Source: Brachionus koreanus (taxonomy: Eukaryota; Rotifera; Eurotatoria; Ploima; Brachionidae). From it: a stretch of DNA of 54,502 nucleotides. The stretch lies in NCBI GenBank assembly GCA_016987375.1, contig PJRA01000272.1:528284-582785 (forward strand), in the 5' to 3' direction. A program made the translations under genes and the position numbers. Below the pieces are notes generated by a model, which ran no database searches, was not told where the DNA came from, and was given only the letters and a program-made list of their open reading frames with translations. Below, piece by piece: positions 19,168-30,970 of the stretch (its first letter is position 1; each line of letters starts with the position of its first letter).

Positions 19168-19890
19168 ATGAATTTCGAGTCTAATTACGACACTATAAAT
19201 CGTTCATTTTTGATAGCTCACAATTCAGATAAAATAAATAAATACCTTAGCGAAAATTCATGTATGGACCAAAAAAGCTTAGAGACTGATTTCTTGCCAC
19301 ACATTTTAAAAAAAAGCAATTTAGTTAAAGAAGATTTCGAAAATGGTGAATCAAATTCAAAAAAAACATTTCAATTATTAAAAAACCGATATCCTCTTGA
19401 AATAAGCTGGTCCTTTTGGTTCTATAAAAATAGCCGTAACAGCAACTGGAGTGAAAATCTGATTCATTTGTCTAATGTTGATAATGTTGAAGATTTCTGG
19501 TCAGTTTATTCTAATTTGAAACCAGTGGGATATTTATCAGATGGGTGCGATTATGCTTTTTTTAAAAAAGGAATCAAGCCAATGTGGGAAGATAGTAATA
19601 ATTTAAATGGAGAAAGATGGATATTCAGCATTGAAAAAAGATCAGATGTAAATTTTTTAAATTCGCTGTGGCTTAATGCATTGCTCTCCTTGATAGGCTC
19701 TCATTACGATGATGAAATTAAATTTATCAATGGAATTGTGGTAAGCATCAGATTGAAATGTAATAAGCTTGCTTTATGGACTAACTGTCATGAAGATAAA
19801 ATAATACAAAATAAAATTTTGAAGCGATTTAGAAAAGAAATTAATTTACACGACAATGATTTTTTGATAGAAATACATAAAATTTGTTGA
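19168..19890 (+). CDS. EIF4E: translation initiation factor eIF4E, class I-like
   Basis: Single-exon gene of 240 residues from the first real ATG (MNFESNYD). The open frame extends upstream but without an ATG, and an unseen 5' exon cannot be excluded. It binds the mRNA 5' cap and, with eIF4G, recruits the ribosome. Family blocks are clear: YPLEISWSFWFYKN (both Trp of the class I WxxW pattern), NSNWSENL (cap-stacking Trp), VEDFWSVY (Trp used by 4E-binding partners), GCDYAFFKKGIKPMWED (second cap-stacking Trp and the Glu that reads the base), ERWIFSI and LALWT. The first about 75 residues are divergent and the C-terminus ends shortly after IEIHKIC, shorter than in human eIF4E. A paralogue with an altered role is possible because the sequence is rather diverged. 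Confidence 0.9.
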   Translation: MNFESNYDTINRSFLIAHNSDKINKYLSENSCMDQKSLETDFLPHILKKSNLVKEDFENGESNSKKTFQLLKNRYPLEISWSFWFYKNSRNSNWSENLIHLSNVDNVEDFWSVYSNLKPVGYLSDGCDYAFFKKGIKPMWEDSNNLNGERWIFSIEKRSDVNFLNSLWLNALLSLIGSHYDDEIKFINGIVVSIRLKCNKLALWTNCHEDKIIQNKILKRFRKEINLHDNDFLIEIHKIC

Positions 19891-20023
19891 TAAAGATTAA
19901 TTTTTAAATAAAGACCAATTTAAATTATTAAATACTTGGTTATAATTGTTTTAATTTTTTTTTTAATTTTAATAACGGGTGTAGAATAAAAAATGGCACA
20001 AAAGTTAAGTTTAATTTTTTTAT

Positions 20024-20634
20024 CCCAAGGGGACAAAAACAGACAAAAAACACTGTTTAAACGTGAGCGTTTAAACGAAATAAAAACAGAGGATAAACGG
20101 GCGTAAAACAGCCAGTAAAAAAAAAATTATTATTTTTGTTTTAAAAAAAGTATAAAGATAAGAAATTAGAAAAATTAAGTCATAAATAATTAAATTAGAA
20201 TAAAATTTAACATAAAAAAGTTCAAAATATTTTTCAAAAATATTGTAAAGAAGGGTGTTTTTTAAACGTTTTTATGTGTTTAAATAGTGTTTCTGGGTGT
20301 CTGAGGTGTTTTCTATTTGTTTTTTAAGCGTTCTAGGCTGTTTTTTTAAATTTTTTTTCGATATAGGAGCATTAGATTTCTATTCAGATTTTTTTAAGTG
20401 TTTAAATAGCATTGTTGGGTGTTTGAGGTGTTTTTTAATGTTTTTGGCGGTTTAAAAACACTCTAAATGAAATATTTTGTTTTGTTTATAAAGTGTTTTT
20501 CCCTCGTTTTTTTGGTCCAAAAACGCTCTTGTTTTAAACGCCAAAAAACAAAGCGAAAACGCCTAAAAAACACTGTTTAAACGCCGTTTAAACAGCGTTT
20601 AAACAGTGTTTTTTGTCTGTTTTTGTCCCCTCGG
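20024..20634. mobile_element. foldback MITE with GTTTAAAC-rich ends (about 610 bp)
   Basis: The left end cccaaggggacaaaaacaga continues into caaaaaacactgtttaaacg; the right end on the other strand reads cccgaggggacaaaaacaga and continues identically, about 40 bp of terminal inverted repeat with one mismatch. Subterminal regions are full of gtttaaac words and gtgttt repeats. The flanks suggest only a 2-bp duplication (at), not certain. No coding capacity. It abuts a mariner-type transposase relic at 20645, which may or may not be related. Confidence 0.75.
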
Positions 20635-20644
20635 GATGTTAAAA

Positions 20645-20948
20645 TACATAATTGCCATCCTGATATTATTCTTTAATCATTGGTTCAAGTCGTTTCTTTA
20701 TACACTATCCAAGGTGGGCATGTTGATTGACTGCTAAATCAATAGGTACAAAATATCGTTCGCTTATTTCGCGTTATAAAATAGTCAAACAGACTATTAA
20801 ATTTTCTTCAAATTTTCTAACGTACTTGTTCTTTGCACTCTCCGGTGTCTTGCTAACATTACTGCTATAAAAAATATCATTCCTTGGCAGCGCGTTGTTG
20901 CCCAGAGTGAAATATGATTCATCATCAATTATAAATTCATATCTGCTA
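20645..20948 (-). pseudogene. Tc1/mariner-type transposase relic
   Basis: Read from 20948 on the minus strand, a single frame of about 100 codons with three stops gives FIIDDESYFTLGNNALP (catalytic-Asp region), FYSSNVSKTPESAKNKY, KFEENLIVCLTI, YFVPIDLAVNQHAHLG, KKRLEPMIKE and QDGNYVF. The order of these blocks matches transposases of the IS630/Tc1-mariner superfamily between the first and second catalytic Asp. No frameshifts, only stops; dead and truncated at both ends. Confidence 0.75.
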
Positions 20949-23446
20949 TATTATATATTTTGATTTTAAACCGAAATTAAATTAATTCAGTTTTACTTAA
21001 TAATGTCATAAAAAATTAAGTCAAAGAAATGACTTGACTTAAGACTTTTGACTTAAAAACAAGTCTGTAATTTTTTATTCTAGACCCCTTAAGTACATTT
21101 CATTTTGAAGATCATTCAATTCTGTTTAAAATACATACACATTTTGAATGGTTGTGGCTGTGATTTGATGCATTAACTTTATTTATTTTACTTTAAAATT
21201 TCATAGTTTTTAAAAGAGTTAATTTTAATTTCACTTTATTTTTTCAAAATAAACTTTATTTTGATTTAAATCGGCCGGACATATTTCAAGTAAATTACAC
21301 ACTTTCATATCTTATAAGACTCGTTTTCTATATTTAGGCATTAAAAAATTAACAAGCTTTTTTAAGAGTTTAAGATCTTATTTTATTTTAAAGTAATAAA
21401 TTTTAATCCCTTTTCTTCAGATCTTAAAATAAAAACTGAAACTAGCTCGAAAATTTAAAATATCTTTAAAATTTCTTTCAAAAGACTTTCACTTTCGATT
21501 TTAATAAAAATTTAACGTCAGATGTCAGAAATAATTTATTAATTTTATTTCATCTTTCTATAAATTTAAAATGCTAATTTTCATTGATTTTATATTTCCT
21601 TTTAATTTTCGAATTGCTAATTATTCTTAAAGAAAGAAAGAGCTATAATTTTTTGTTTTAGGCAACAATAAACTCTGCAAATTAAACTCATTTACAACTT
21701 TTAATTACTTCAAATTCAAGGAAATCTTAGCACAAATTTTAAAAATTGTGTCATGACTACATATGACTTGACAACAGATAATACACTAAAACTAGATAAA
21801 TTTGTTTGATTTGATTCTATATTAAAACAAAAATATAATTTTAGTAGAATGTATGTCAGATTGCTCTCCTACTGCATATATTAGTAAATTAACTTCGAAA
21901 ATTTTTTTTGATAAATTTTATTTTCGTTTTAAAAATTTGGTGTAATATTATGTACAAAAATAAAATATTTTATTCATCAAATAAAAGTTTGGAAAACAAG
22001 TGCTCTTTTTCGTAGTACTATCTTTATTGATTATAAAAAATTTGTATTTTACTTTTTTTTACTTTTTTTTTTTTAATTTGTAAATTTAAATTAATGAAAA
22101 TTATTTAAAATTTAGAAATTAATAATTGTTTATCAGTCTAAATTATCATAAAATTAATTTTTTAACTTTTTTTAACTTTTAAAATAAATAAATTCAATGG
22201 CAGATTAAATTTAATTAAAATGTTGGAATTACGCATGAAAATTTACAAATTTAAAAGCACAATTTTTAAAATTTTGAAGATTTTATAATTTAATTTATTT
22301 TAAATCTAATTTAGCTTCTAAAATTTTGAAATTTCTAAAAAAGTTTCGTTTATTTTAGATAAAAAAAATTAGGAATAATTGAAAATTTAAAAATCTCAAA
22401 AAATCATCAAACTATTTTTTACTAACTTAAAAAATTTTCAGTTAATTTTTTTTTGAAGTAAATTTCACAGCATCTAGCAATCTTTATATTTTTTGTTTCT
22501 TAGATTTAAGTATCGTTTAATTTTTAGAAAAACGTTACTATCTATGAAGATAAAATGTAAGTAAACAAGCTTAGCACATTTTCAACTGAATTTGATGGGT
22601 CAAAAATGAAGTCTTTTTGTATTCTGAGTATTTGTAGCTAGTTCATTGAATTTTTAAAAATTCTAAGAATAAAGTAAAGTTTGTTATTTGCAAAGTCAAA
22701 TTTTTAGTTTTACTCAAGAAAGGAAAAACAAACTGATAAAAAAAATGTTGTACACAAAAAAAGAATTAGCGCGAAATCTTGCAAATCATTTAAAGTCGAT
22801 AAATTGTTTTAACTTTTTAAAAAAAAATGTTCTAAAGTATTTCACAACAATTGAACAATTTCTAGTTAAGTAGAAAAAAATTTAGTAAAAAGTATTAAAA
22901 GGTAACTTAACTTAATTCAGGCGTACCATGAATTATTCCAAAATTTTCCATAAATTTTCATTTGAATTATAATAAATTAAGATTGGCTTCTTGAGTCCTC
23001 GGAAAAGCGATAAATATAGATAAAAAAGATAAGGACAAATAAAATATCATTTGATTAAATTCAAAATTTTCAAATTTCCAAATAGAAAGAAATCAATGAA
23101 AAAATAAAAAAAAAGTATTTTCTAAATTATTTATTTAGGTCTAACAAGGTGAAATAAACTATTTGCATTCATTTTTTTTTCTCTCTTTTTTCTCTTGTTG
23201 CAAATCCACATGGTTCGAGCAAACACAAGATCCTCGCAAGAAAAAAAAAATAAAAATTTATAAGCGATTGCAAATTTAAAAAATTCATTGAAAAATTTTG
23301 TTTCAGAGGAGGGGGTGAAGGTAATTTGAACACAAATCAGAGTAACCACGTTTTCTCATCAAGCATTCTAAACTTGCATATAGCCGTGCCTTTTACCTAG
23401 TCCTTAATTAACCCTAGACTTAATAGGAAATTTTTGCTTTTTAGAA
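20949..23446. other. intergenic, no gene seen
   Basis: 2.5 kb of AT-rich DNA upstream of LARP1. A partial copy of a short foldback family may lie near 20995-21082 (gacttgactt and aagtctg words shared with 37387-37479). Small open frames at 22688-22873 and 23131-23349 lack coding character. Directly before the LARP1 ATG is a splice-acceptor-like ctttttag (ending at 23444), so a 5' UTR intron or trans-splice site may lie here. Confidence 0.45.
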
Positions 23447-26400
23447 ATGTCAGATTTGGATATATCTAAGCTTGATTTGGAAGATAGTATCCTAGAAGAG
23501 GGCGGCGAGTGGGAAGTAGTAGGTGCAGCTACAAATAACAAGACAAAAAAGCCAAGTTCAAAGCCGCGCAGGCGCCGAAAACCTTCGCGGAGTAGCATGC
23601 CACCCGAGTCAGCTTTGCCGACGCCGCCAAGTACTCCCAAGACGCCGCTAGCCAAGCTCAAACCCGAAAGTCCCAAGCCCATAATCACAACTCCTGCAGT
23701 CAATCCATGGGCCAAGCTACCTCAAGTCGAACCAGTGAGCATAAATTCGGAACCAGCACAAAACACCTTCAAAAGCTCTCAATCATCTCAGGCAATTTCT
23801 TCCAATTTGGACAATTCGGACTGGCCATCCCTTACATCCGACATTGAGCTTAATCAATCGCAAATACCACAGAGTAAATCTCTCAACTTCAGAGAGGAAA
23901 CTTCCGTTTCGAGTAGACAAAAAAAGTGGAAGCCTCTAATAGTAGATCCACCGAAGCGAGAGCGCAAGTCTTATTCGAAACGTGGCGACCAGGACTCAGG
24001 AAAATCAAAGCCGCGCACAAAAAGTCTCGAAAGACAAAAAAAAACAGCCAATAAGCCTCAAAATTTGTCCAAAACTCTTCCAGTATCAAAATCAAAAAAA
24101 AGATCAAAATCTCAAAATCAACCCGAATATAAAGAATATTTGTACGGCAACAAGGATTCAATAGTAGTCGAAGAATACCCGATTATACTATCAGCAGATC
24201 CGATTTCCAATTCTCTCTACTGTACGACGATAGCTCAGCCCGTTTTTGTTCCCGAAGATCCATCGATCTATCCATACTACTATCCATATTATCCATATCC
24301 AGACATGGCCAATTTAGATTTTTTAATACGTCAACAAATAGAGTACTATTTCAGCGAGGTTAATCTAAAAAACGATGCCTATTTACGCTCTAAAATGGAT
24401 CCATTTGGCTTTATTGATCTTTCTCTTATCTCAGGCTTTAAACGAGTAAAAAATTTGACTTTAGACGAACAACTTATCAGGGATTCGGTGAAAAAATCCG
24501 AAAAATTGGAGCTTAAACATGAGCCTCAAACGGGAAAGTACTTTATACGAACTCGTTTGGATCCTCTGAAATGGGTCGGTGACGAGCCATGTGAAAAAAG
24601 CCAAGAAAGCAACAAAACACAGCCTATTGACATAAAAAAAACACCGGCGCCATTTTTTCCGCGCCTATTGTCGAGTAGTGCGCCCGAGCGCGACCCAATC
24701 CAATGGATTCAGGTTAAGTCCAAGCGAGAGAAACTCGAGGTTAGAAAAAAAGAGAAAGAAACCGAAGTTGATGATAGATTTCAGTTTGACGAGGAGATCG
24801 CGCCTGGAGCTCAGTCCGAATCGGACTTTTCTGACAGCGAGGAGGACGAGCAACCAGATTTTGAGAGCGGCGATGAAATGGACGATCATACTATTCAAAA
24901 ATTGCTCATTATAACACAAACACCGCCGGCTAACAGAAAAATAGTGCATCATGATCGCACAGGAGTGCATGTGCCACGCGCCAAAATGACAGCCGATCTC
25001 GCCCAAGAGATAAACGACGGTCTCTTCTACTACGAACAAGACTTGGCCTTTTCTAAACAAGATGAAGTGGGCAAACAAGTCGATTTGGTGTCCAGGGAAG
25101 AGTTCGAAAAAATAAAGAATAATGATGCTGATGATGCTCAGTCGAGTTTTATGGTCGGCTCTTTGCCAAACGAGTCCGTGTCGCTAAAACAGCTAATGGG
25201 ACACGTAAGCTCGATTAAGAGCGGAAAGGACTTGCAGTATCATGCGAGAGCTAGTGAAAATTTGAAAAAATCAAAAAGAGCTAAAAGATATGCGGGAAAT
25301 GTTACGGGACGTAAGTCAAGATTTTATCCGGTGGTGAAGGATGCGCGACCTGCTGAGCCAGGCACGCCACACAAACGCAAAACTCGACACAGCAGAAATC
25401 CCCCGCTCGAAATGCATGTTGGTTGGGTGCTCGATGAAACAGTCAAGACCGATGAAAGGACACGCGAGAGAAAAACTTCGTACAATGCTCGATCGAGACA
25501 CAATTCGAGCAATTTCATGATGACTGATGATGTGCCATTGAGTACTAGCTACACTCAATCACAGGATTTGATACCGTTTCATCATCCGTCATTTACATTG
25601 TTGAAACAAAACGGATTTACGCAACAATTGTACGGAAAGTTTCGAAAGCGATGTCTGGTTGAGAGAAAAAAATATGGCACTGGCAAATCACAGGAAATGA
25701 ATACTTTGTTCAGATTTTGGTCATTTTTTCTAAGAGACAACTTCAATAGAAAAATGTATGAAGAATTTAGACAAATTGCTACTGATGATGCCAAAGCTGG
25801 CTATAGGTAAGAACTGTTTGGTTAATTTTGTAATTTCAACAATTTAAAATTTTATTTTTTTTTCTAATTGAAAAACTGGCTTAATTAGTAAAAAAAAAGA
25901 AAAAAACAAATTGAAAAAAAATTTATTAAATTTCTATTGATAATTATTACGATATAAATTATTAAATTTGGAAAATAATTTAACTGGGCTCATTCTATAA
26001 CTGAAACTAGTTAATAATTGTTTTGCACACAATAATTATTTAATTATGGGATAAATAATTAATACCTTGGACTCATTAATAGTTATTTTTGGCCTCTAAA
26101 ATTAGTTAAACGATATCAATTTTATTTCAATATTTATTTAAATTCTTTCGGAACATTTTTGTTTCTTTGACACCATTCATTAAATTGTGCAAAATTCATC
26201 ATATTCGAATTTTTCTTCTGATGTTGTAGGTAATTGTACAACTTTTAATCAGCCGTTTGAACATTTATTTATTGATTTGATTAAGTCAATTAGGCCAATA
26301 TTGTTAGTATAACTTTTGGAGTTATTAGTGAATTTTGAGCAAGGATGCGTTTAATTTCTTGTTTAGTTGATTCATTAATGCTTTTTTGCTAGAATTTTGA

Positions 26401-29400
26401 TTGATCTCATCATGATTGTTGTTAAATATTGGTTTTAAACATATTAACTGCTTGATTGTGGCTATTGTATAAAAAAAAAAACATAAAGCGGTATTTCACT
26501 GCGGGTCTCTTTTCTTAACTTTATTACAACGGTACTCTTCTTTTGCTTCAGGCCTCTTATATTACCATGTTGTATTACCTTTTAACAATTCGGTAACTTG
26601 GTCTGCATTTTCGAAAGTTTCTGTGATAATACAGTTTTTCTTTTGTTTGATTACTTGGAAGATCATCTGCTTTAGATTCATCAATCTATATAAAAAGTTA
26701 TCTCATAGAATTAAATTAAAAAAACAAAAAAAAAATTTTTTATTATAAATATAGGATTTATTTTTAACTAACTTACATGTATATCAAGTTTTCATTCATT
26801 GTTTTTATTTTAAACTAAAGAAGCTTAAGCTCAATAGAGAAAAACAAATAAACAATAAAAAAAATATTTCTCTGTATGTATTCGACTTCAAAACATTCAC
26901 AAAAATGCTGGTTTTGACTTTTTTATTTACAAAGTTACACTAGATTCGGCGATGGTAAAAAAAATATACTCTTAATTTTATTATAGAAATGCAAAAGATT
27001 TATAAAATTTCTATCTTTACAATTAAAAATATTTTGTATTCATTTTGTTTGTTTACTTTAATTTATAGAGCATCTACAGATTCAAGAGCTTAATTACTCC
27101 ACTTTCGAATTTCATAGAACACTTTCTCTATCACCAAAGTATTCCTTTTGTTTTTATATGAAATAATATAAGATAAAATTTACTAAATTTAGTTATTGTT
27201 TTTTTTTTTTCAAATCAACTAAATAAAAAAAAGATTAAACTTTTGTATTCACTCATAAGATCACATATTGATCAAATGCCAAAAATTTAAGGATTATTAA
27301 ATTTATCTTATAGTTTTTTTTTTTTTAGTCAGATAACCAATTTTTAATTTTAATTTGATTTTATTAGCACTATTCAAAAAAAAATTTAAACACATTGTTA
27401 ATAAAATGAATCATTTTTATTATAAAAATTTTGTAATTTTTTTTGATTAATTTCATATAGAATTGATAAACCATGGTTATTTTGTCAATAAATTCAATTA
27501 AATGACATTTATTGAAATACTTTAATGCAAAAATAATGCTGAGTTAAAAAGCTGAAATTAAAAAAATTTATTCTTTTCGTCTTATCATTAACTGATGAAA
27601 GATAATTCAATTTTTATAAATAAAAATTAAACTCGTTCTATTTCACTAAAAAGTTTAATTTAAAATATGGGTTTTGTTTGAAATTTATTACAAAATAGAA
27701 AATTTGAGCAAAAATTAAAACTAAAAAAACTTATAACTTTTTTTCTGAAGGCTTTTAATTAGTTCCGTAAGTGCTACAAATTGCAACATACTTAGTTGCA
27801 CCAAGAGCNNNNNNNNNNNNNNNNNNNNNNNNNNNNNNNNNNNNNNGTATTTACAGAGCTTGCTTTTGACTTTTAAAAGTATAGTTATAAGACTTTTTAA
27901 CTTTTTGTTCTGTTCTATTGTACTAAATTTCACAAAACCTAAAATATGAAAATTAGTGTTAGGAATTTTTTAAAACGTGTCAACTCAACAAGGCTTTTTT
28001 TAAGTCGACTCGAATCAACTCGAAAATAATTTCGAAAAACTCAACTCGAGTAGACCTAGTCGACTTCCAGCACTAATAAAAATGCTTGCAAAATTAAATT
28101 AAATTTATTTTTATAATTTAAAACAGCGCATTTTTTCAATGCTATTTCAAAAGTAGATAGATTTTAAATTCATATAAAATTGATTTATACATTTAGTGAA
28201 TAAAAGCTTTTTATTATATTTTTAAATAAAAATAAATTTTAAGAATTTTTTGTTTTCAAGTTAAAAAATGTCATATGATCTTTATTGATTAAAGAAGTTT
28301 TTAATTTTTCTTAAAAAAAATTGAAAAAGGAATAAATTTAACACATAAATAAATTTGGCGATCGAAACAAAAACCTAATTTTAACTTTTAATTTCTTTTA
28401 CGAAAGTATCTTTATTATGTTATTTTAAGTGAATTTCAAATTTTTTTTAAAATTATTTAAATTGAATTTTTTAGTTTGAAATATCTAACAAAAGATTAAT
28501 TAGAATAAAAGCATATAAACTGTTCAAATTAATAATTTATGATTTTATTTAACTATTTCACTTGAATAAATAAGTTTAAATGTACATAAAATATTAAGAT
28601 AATATAATTAATAATATTATGTGAATTATTTTAAAAAAAATTAAAAGAGGAATAAATATAGCTATATTTTCTTAAATTTTTATTATAGAAAAATTTGTCA
28701 TACACTGATAATTTATAAGAAATAAAAGAAATTTTTTTGATTGCTTTATTAGATTATTCTGCTTTAATTTATTTAATTCTAAATCTAATTTTAAAATAGG
28801 CTAAAAATGGTGGTTTCCATCCTTTGGCTTGTAAAATTTCAAGAATAATAATCATGTTTCAAAATAATATTAATAAAATTGTTAAAATTTTTTGATGTTT
28901 TCTGAAAATAATGACTTTTTTAAATTTTAAAAAGTTTTCCTTTAAAAACAAGATTTGATTTTTTAAAATATTCTAGATGCAAAAAATCTATTTAGAACTG
29001 ATAAATTAAGTATTTTTACATAGATGATCATTGATGAATATTGATTTTAAGCTATAACTTAGATTGCATCTTTGACTTTAAACATTATTAATTCTAACTA
29101 TAATTAATTAATTTTTATTTAAAAAAAAAAATTTATAAATAAAAAATATTTAAATTTTTTTAAAATGACTTATAATTTTTGACTAATTGCTCATTAAAAA
29201 TAAATGCATTTAGTAAATTTTCTTCTTCGAAACCTTCATATCTAACATATTGATGAACATAAGCCTTAGACATGAACATGTTCCAAGCTTTTTCGATAAG
29301 ACCGTCAATCTTAAATGCCGGAATTTGACTATTACTTAGCATTGAAAGACTTTTTTCATATCTATTAAACGGTCTCGAATGCTGCCATAATTTAACAGGA

Positions 29401-30970
29401 TCGGCCAAAATTCCAAATGCTCTAGTCTTAAAATGCTTATTTAAAAAATCATCATCAAAAAAGCCGTTCTTCAAATCTGAATGTTCATGTTCAGAATCAT
29501 TTATTCCTCTAGCAAACAATGACAAACAAATTGTCTTGTTAAAGCTTTTTTCTGAACCCCATTTAAGGCCTTCATCCATGAAACCACCGGTGTAAAGAAG
29601 TTGTCGGGAATTTTTGTACAACGAGTTCCATTTAAATGTACTAAATTCAATGGATTGAGCACTCATCATGGGCACATTATTCAAACATAGCAATTTATAG
29701 TCCGGATGTGGACATAGCTCGCCAATTACTTCATTTAAGTAATTTCGTTGTAAATTACTGTTTGAACAGGGCTGCATAATTGAGGCCAACTTGTGACCTA
29801 TTACCATGTTCAAATCATCAAAAGTTATTTCTTTATTAGGATTAATTGAATTTATGCGCTTGCTTATTTGATGTAAAGTATCATTCTCTAGCAAGATTAG
29901 ACCATCACTCATTTCATACAGTTTGTTGAGTGTAAGCAAAAAATTGTAATTTTGCAAGGTAACTTCTCCTGTTGAAAATGGCCATACACATGTATTAACC
30001 AGAGTTGTTCTTGGATATGAATCGCGCAAAAATTCTGTATAAAATGAACCTACTCCACTTCCAGTACCTCCAGCCATGCTCATACAAACCAGAAATGAAC
30101 TTAATCTGTCACATCGTTCGCTCTCTTTGCGAATGATATCTTCAATTACATTGACTGATTTTGGCGCATTTACACAATAGCCATACGACCAATTGTTACC
30201 GCTTCCTTTTTTTTGTGTGTAAGAATTTTCAGCTCTGAATAAATAGCGCTGATTTTTGCCCAAAATTTTATTGACAACTTTGCTCTCCATGTCAATCAAT
30301 ACACTACGAGCATAAGTTTGACCAGTTTCGCTTTGACTGAAAAAGCGCTCCATGCATTCTTGTGAATAGTCCTGATTTAGTTTATTAAAATAATTAAGAT
30401 TAATTTGGTTTCTATTGGGCCTATGATCCAAACAGTCTGATACTATTGTGTCAAAGAATTTTTCTCCAATTTGATTGCCACATTGGCCAATTTGAACTGT
30501 AATTACAGACATTTTTGCTCGCACTTAAAAATTCATTTTTAACCACGCTTTTTTTCTATTTGAAAAATTAAATATTATAATGAAATTAATTTTGAATTTT
30601 TAGATATGGTTTAGAGTGTTTGTTCAGATTTTACAGCTATGGTTTGGAGAAAAAATTCCGAACTGACCTGTACAAGGACTTTGAAGAAGAAACTCTTAAA
30701 GACTTTGACAACAATCAATTGTATGGCTTGGAAAAATTTTGGGCCTTCTTGAAGTATTCGCGCAAACAGCCGGACATAGCACCTCGCCTAGGCGAGATTC
30801 TCAAAAAATATAAGCGATTAGAAGACTTTCGAGTGGTTGATGTAAATTTTAATTTTAATTTATTTTGTTTTTAATAGACTAATTATTTTGTCTAGGAATG
30901 TGAGAAAGGCATGACCTCATCGCTGGCTCAAGGAAAGTTTCAAGTTGTTGGCCCCGCTTTTCATCATTAG
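23447..30970 (+). CDS. LARP1: La-related protein 1 (LARP1)
   Basis: Exons 23447-25806, 30604-30841 and 30896-30970 give about 890 residues. LARP1 binds the cap and 5'TOP motif of ribosomal-protein mRNAs and couples their translation and stability to mTORC1. The N-terminus is Pro/Ser/Lys-rich and low-complexity. A La motif begins near residue 287 ([19 protein letters not shown]), followed by [10 protein letters not shown], matching the post-La WIEVKKR block. An acidic stretch ([17 protein letters not shown]) follows. The DM15 region ([69 protein letters not shown]) lies near the C-terminus and is cut by a 4.8 kb intron between AKAGYR and YGLECLF. The Arg codon is rebuilt across that junction. 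The tail is short (ECEKGM...FHH). That intron contains the delta-tubulin gene on the other strand. An acceptor-like site sits three bases before the ATG. Confidence 0.95.
26220..26560 (-). pseudogene. possible FLYWCH/MULE transposon relic
   Basis: The minus strand shows short protein-like blocks in broken frames: [12 protein letters not shown] followed by a Cys/His-like region, [19 protein letters not shown], and [14 protein letters not shown]. The order resembles the FLYWCH-type zinc finger and following region of MULE-like transposons or their host derivatives. Many stops and frame changes; identification is tentative. Confidence 0.35.
27809..27846. other. assembly gap
   Basis: 38 unknown bases inside the LARP1 intron. 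The flanks show no similarity to the SINE copies at the other two gaps. Confidence 0.95.
27954..28075. mobile_element. short hAT-like MITE, 122 bp
   Basis: The ends are tagtgttaggaa and ttccagcacta, imperfect inverted copies of the hAT-type tagtg terminus. The 8 bp outside are atgaaaat and ataaaaat, a duplication with one mismatch. The interior has repeated cgactcga/aactcgag words. Inside the LARP1 intron. Confidence 0.6.
29160..30512 (-). CDS. TUBD1: delta-tubulin
   Basis: Intronless gene of 450 residues starting at the ATG at 30512 ([16 protein letters not shown]), which aligns with the start of known delta-tubulins; the frame upstream lacks an ATG. Delta-tubulin is needed for triplet microtubules of centrioles and basal bodies. 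Diagnostic blocks: KQGSGNNW-like [17 protein letters not shown], the GTP-binding glycine loop [37 protein letters not shown] and [15 protein letters not shown], which matches the delta class rather than alpha or beta. Full length for the family. It lies antisense inside the last long intron of LARP1. The lack of introns in a genome where other genes have several is compatible with a retrocopy that became the functional gene. Confidence 0.95.
   Translation of the reverse strand: MSVITVQIGQCGNQIGEKFFDTIVSDCLDHRPNRNQINLNYFNKLNQDYSQECMERFFSQSETGQTYARSVLIDMESKVVNKILGKNQRYLFRAENSYTQKKGSGNNWSYGYCVNAPKSVNVIEDIIRKESERCDRLSSFLVCMSMAGGTGSGVGSFYTEFLRDSYPRTTLVNTCVWPFSTGEVTLQNYNFLLTLNKLYEMSDGLILLENDTLHQISKRINSINPNKEITFDDLNMVIGHKLASIMQPCSNSNLQRNYLNEVIGELCPHPDYKLLCLNNVPMMSAQSIEFSTFKWNSLYKNSRQLLYTGGFMDEGLKWGSEKSFNKTICLSLFARGINDSEHEHSDLKNGFFDDDFLNKHFKTRAFGILADPVKLWQHSRPFNRYEKSLSMLSNSQIPAFKIDGLIEKAWNMFMSKAYVHQYVRYEGFEEENLLNAFIFNEQLVKNYKSF

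Larger units (their letters stand above)
25807..30603 (+). other. LARP1: long LARP1 intron with nested gene and transposon relics
   Basis: Donor AG|gtaag at 25806/25807 and acceptor ttttag|A at 30603/30604. It contains, in order, a decayed zinc-finger/MULE-like fragment, a 38-base N gap, a short hAT-like element, about 1 kb of featureless AT-rich DNA, and the antisense delta-tubulin gene. LARP1's other intron is only 54 bp. Confidence 0.9.

Noticed and set aside
22688..22873. 61-codon open frame, Lys/Asn/Phe-rich
   Set aside because: Starts at a TTG, has low-complexity content and no neighbouring exon or promoter signal.
23131..23349. 72-codon minus-strand frame upstream of LARP1
   Set aside because: No recognised domain, overlaps the likely LARP1 promoter/5' UTR, composition like noncoding DNA.
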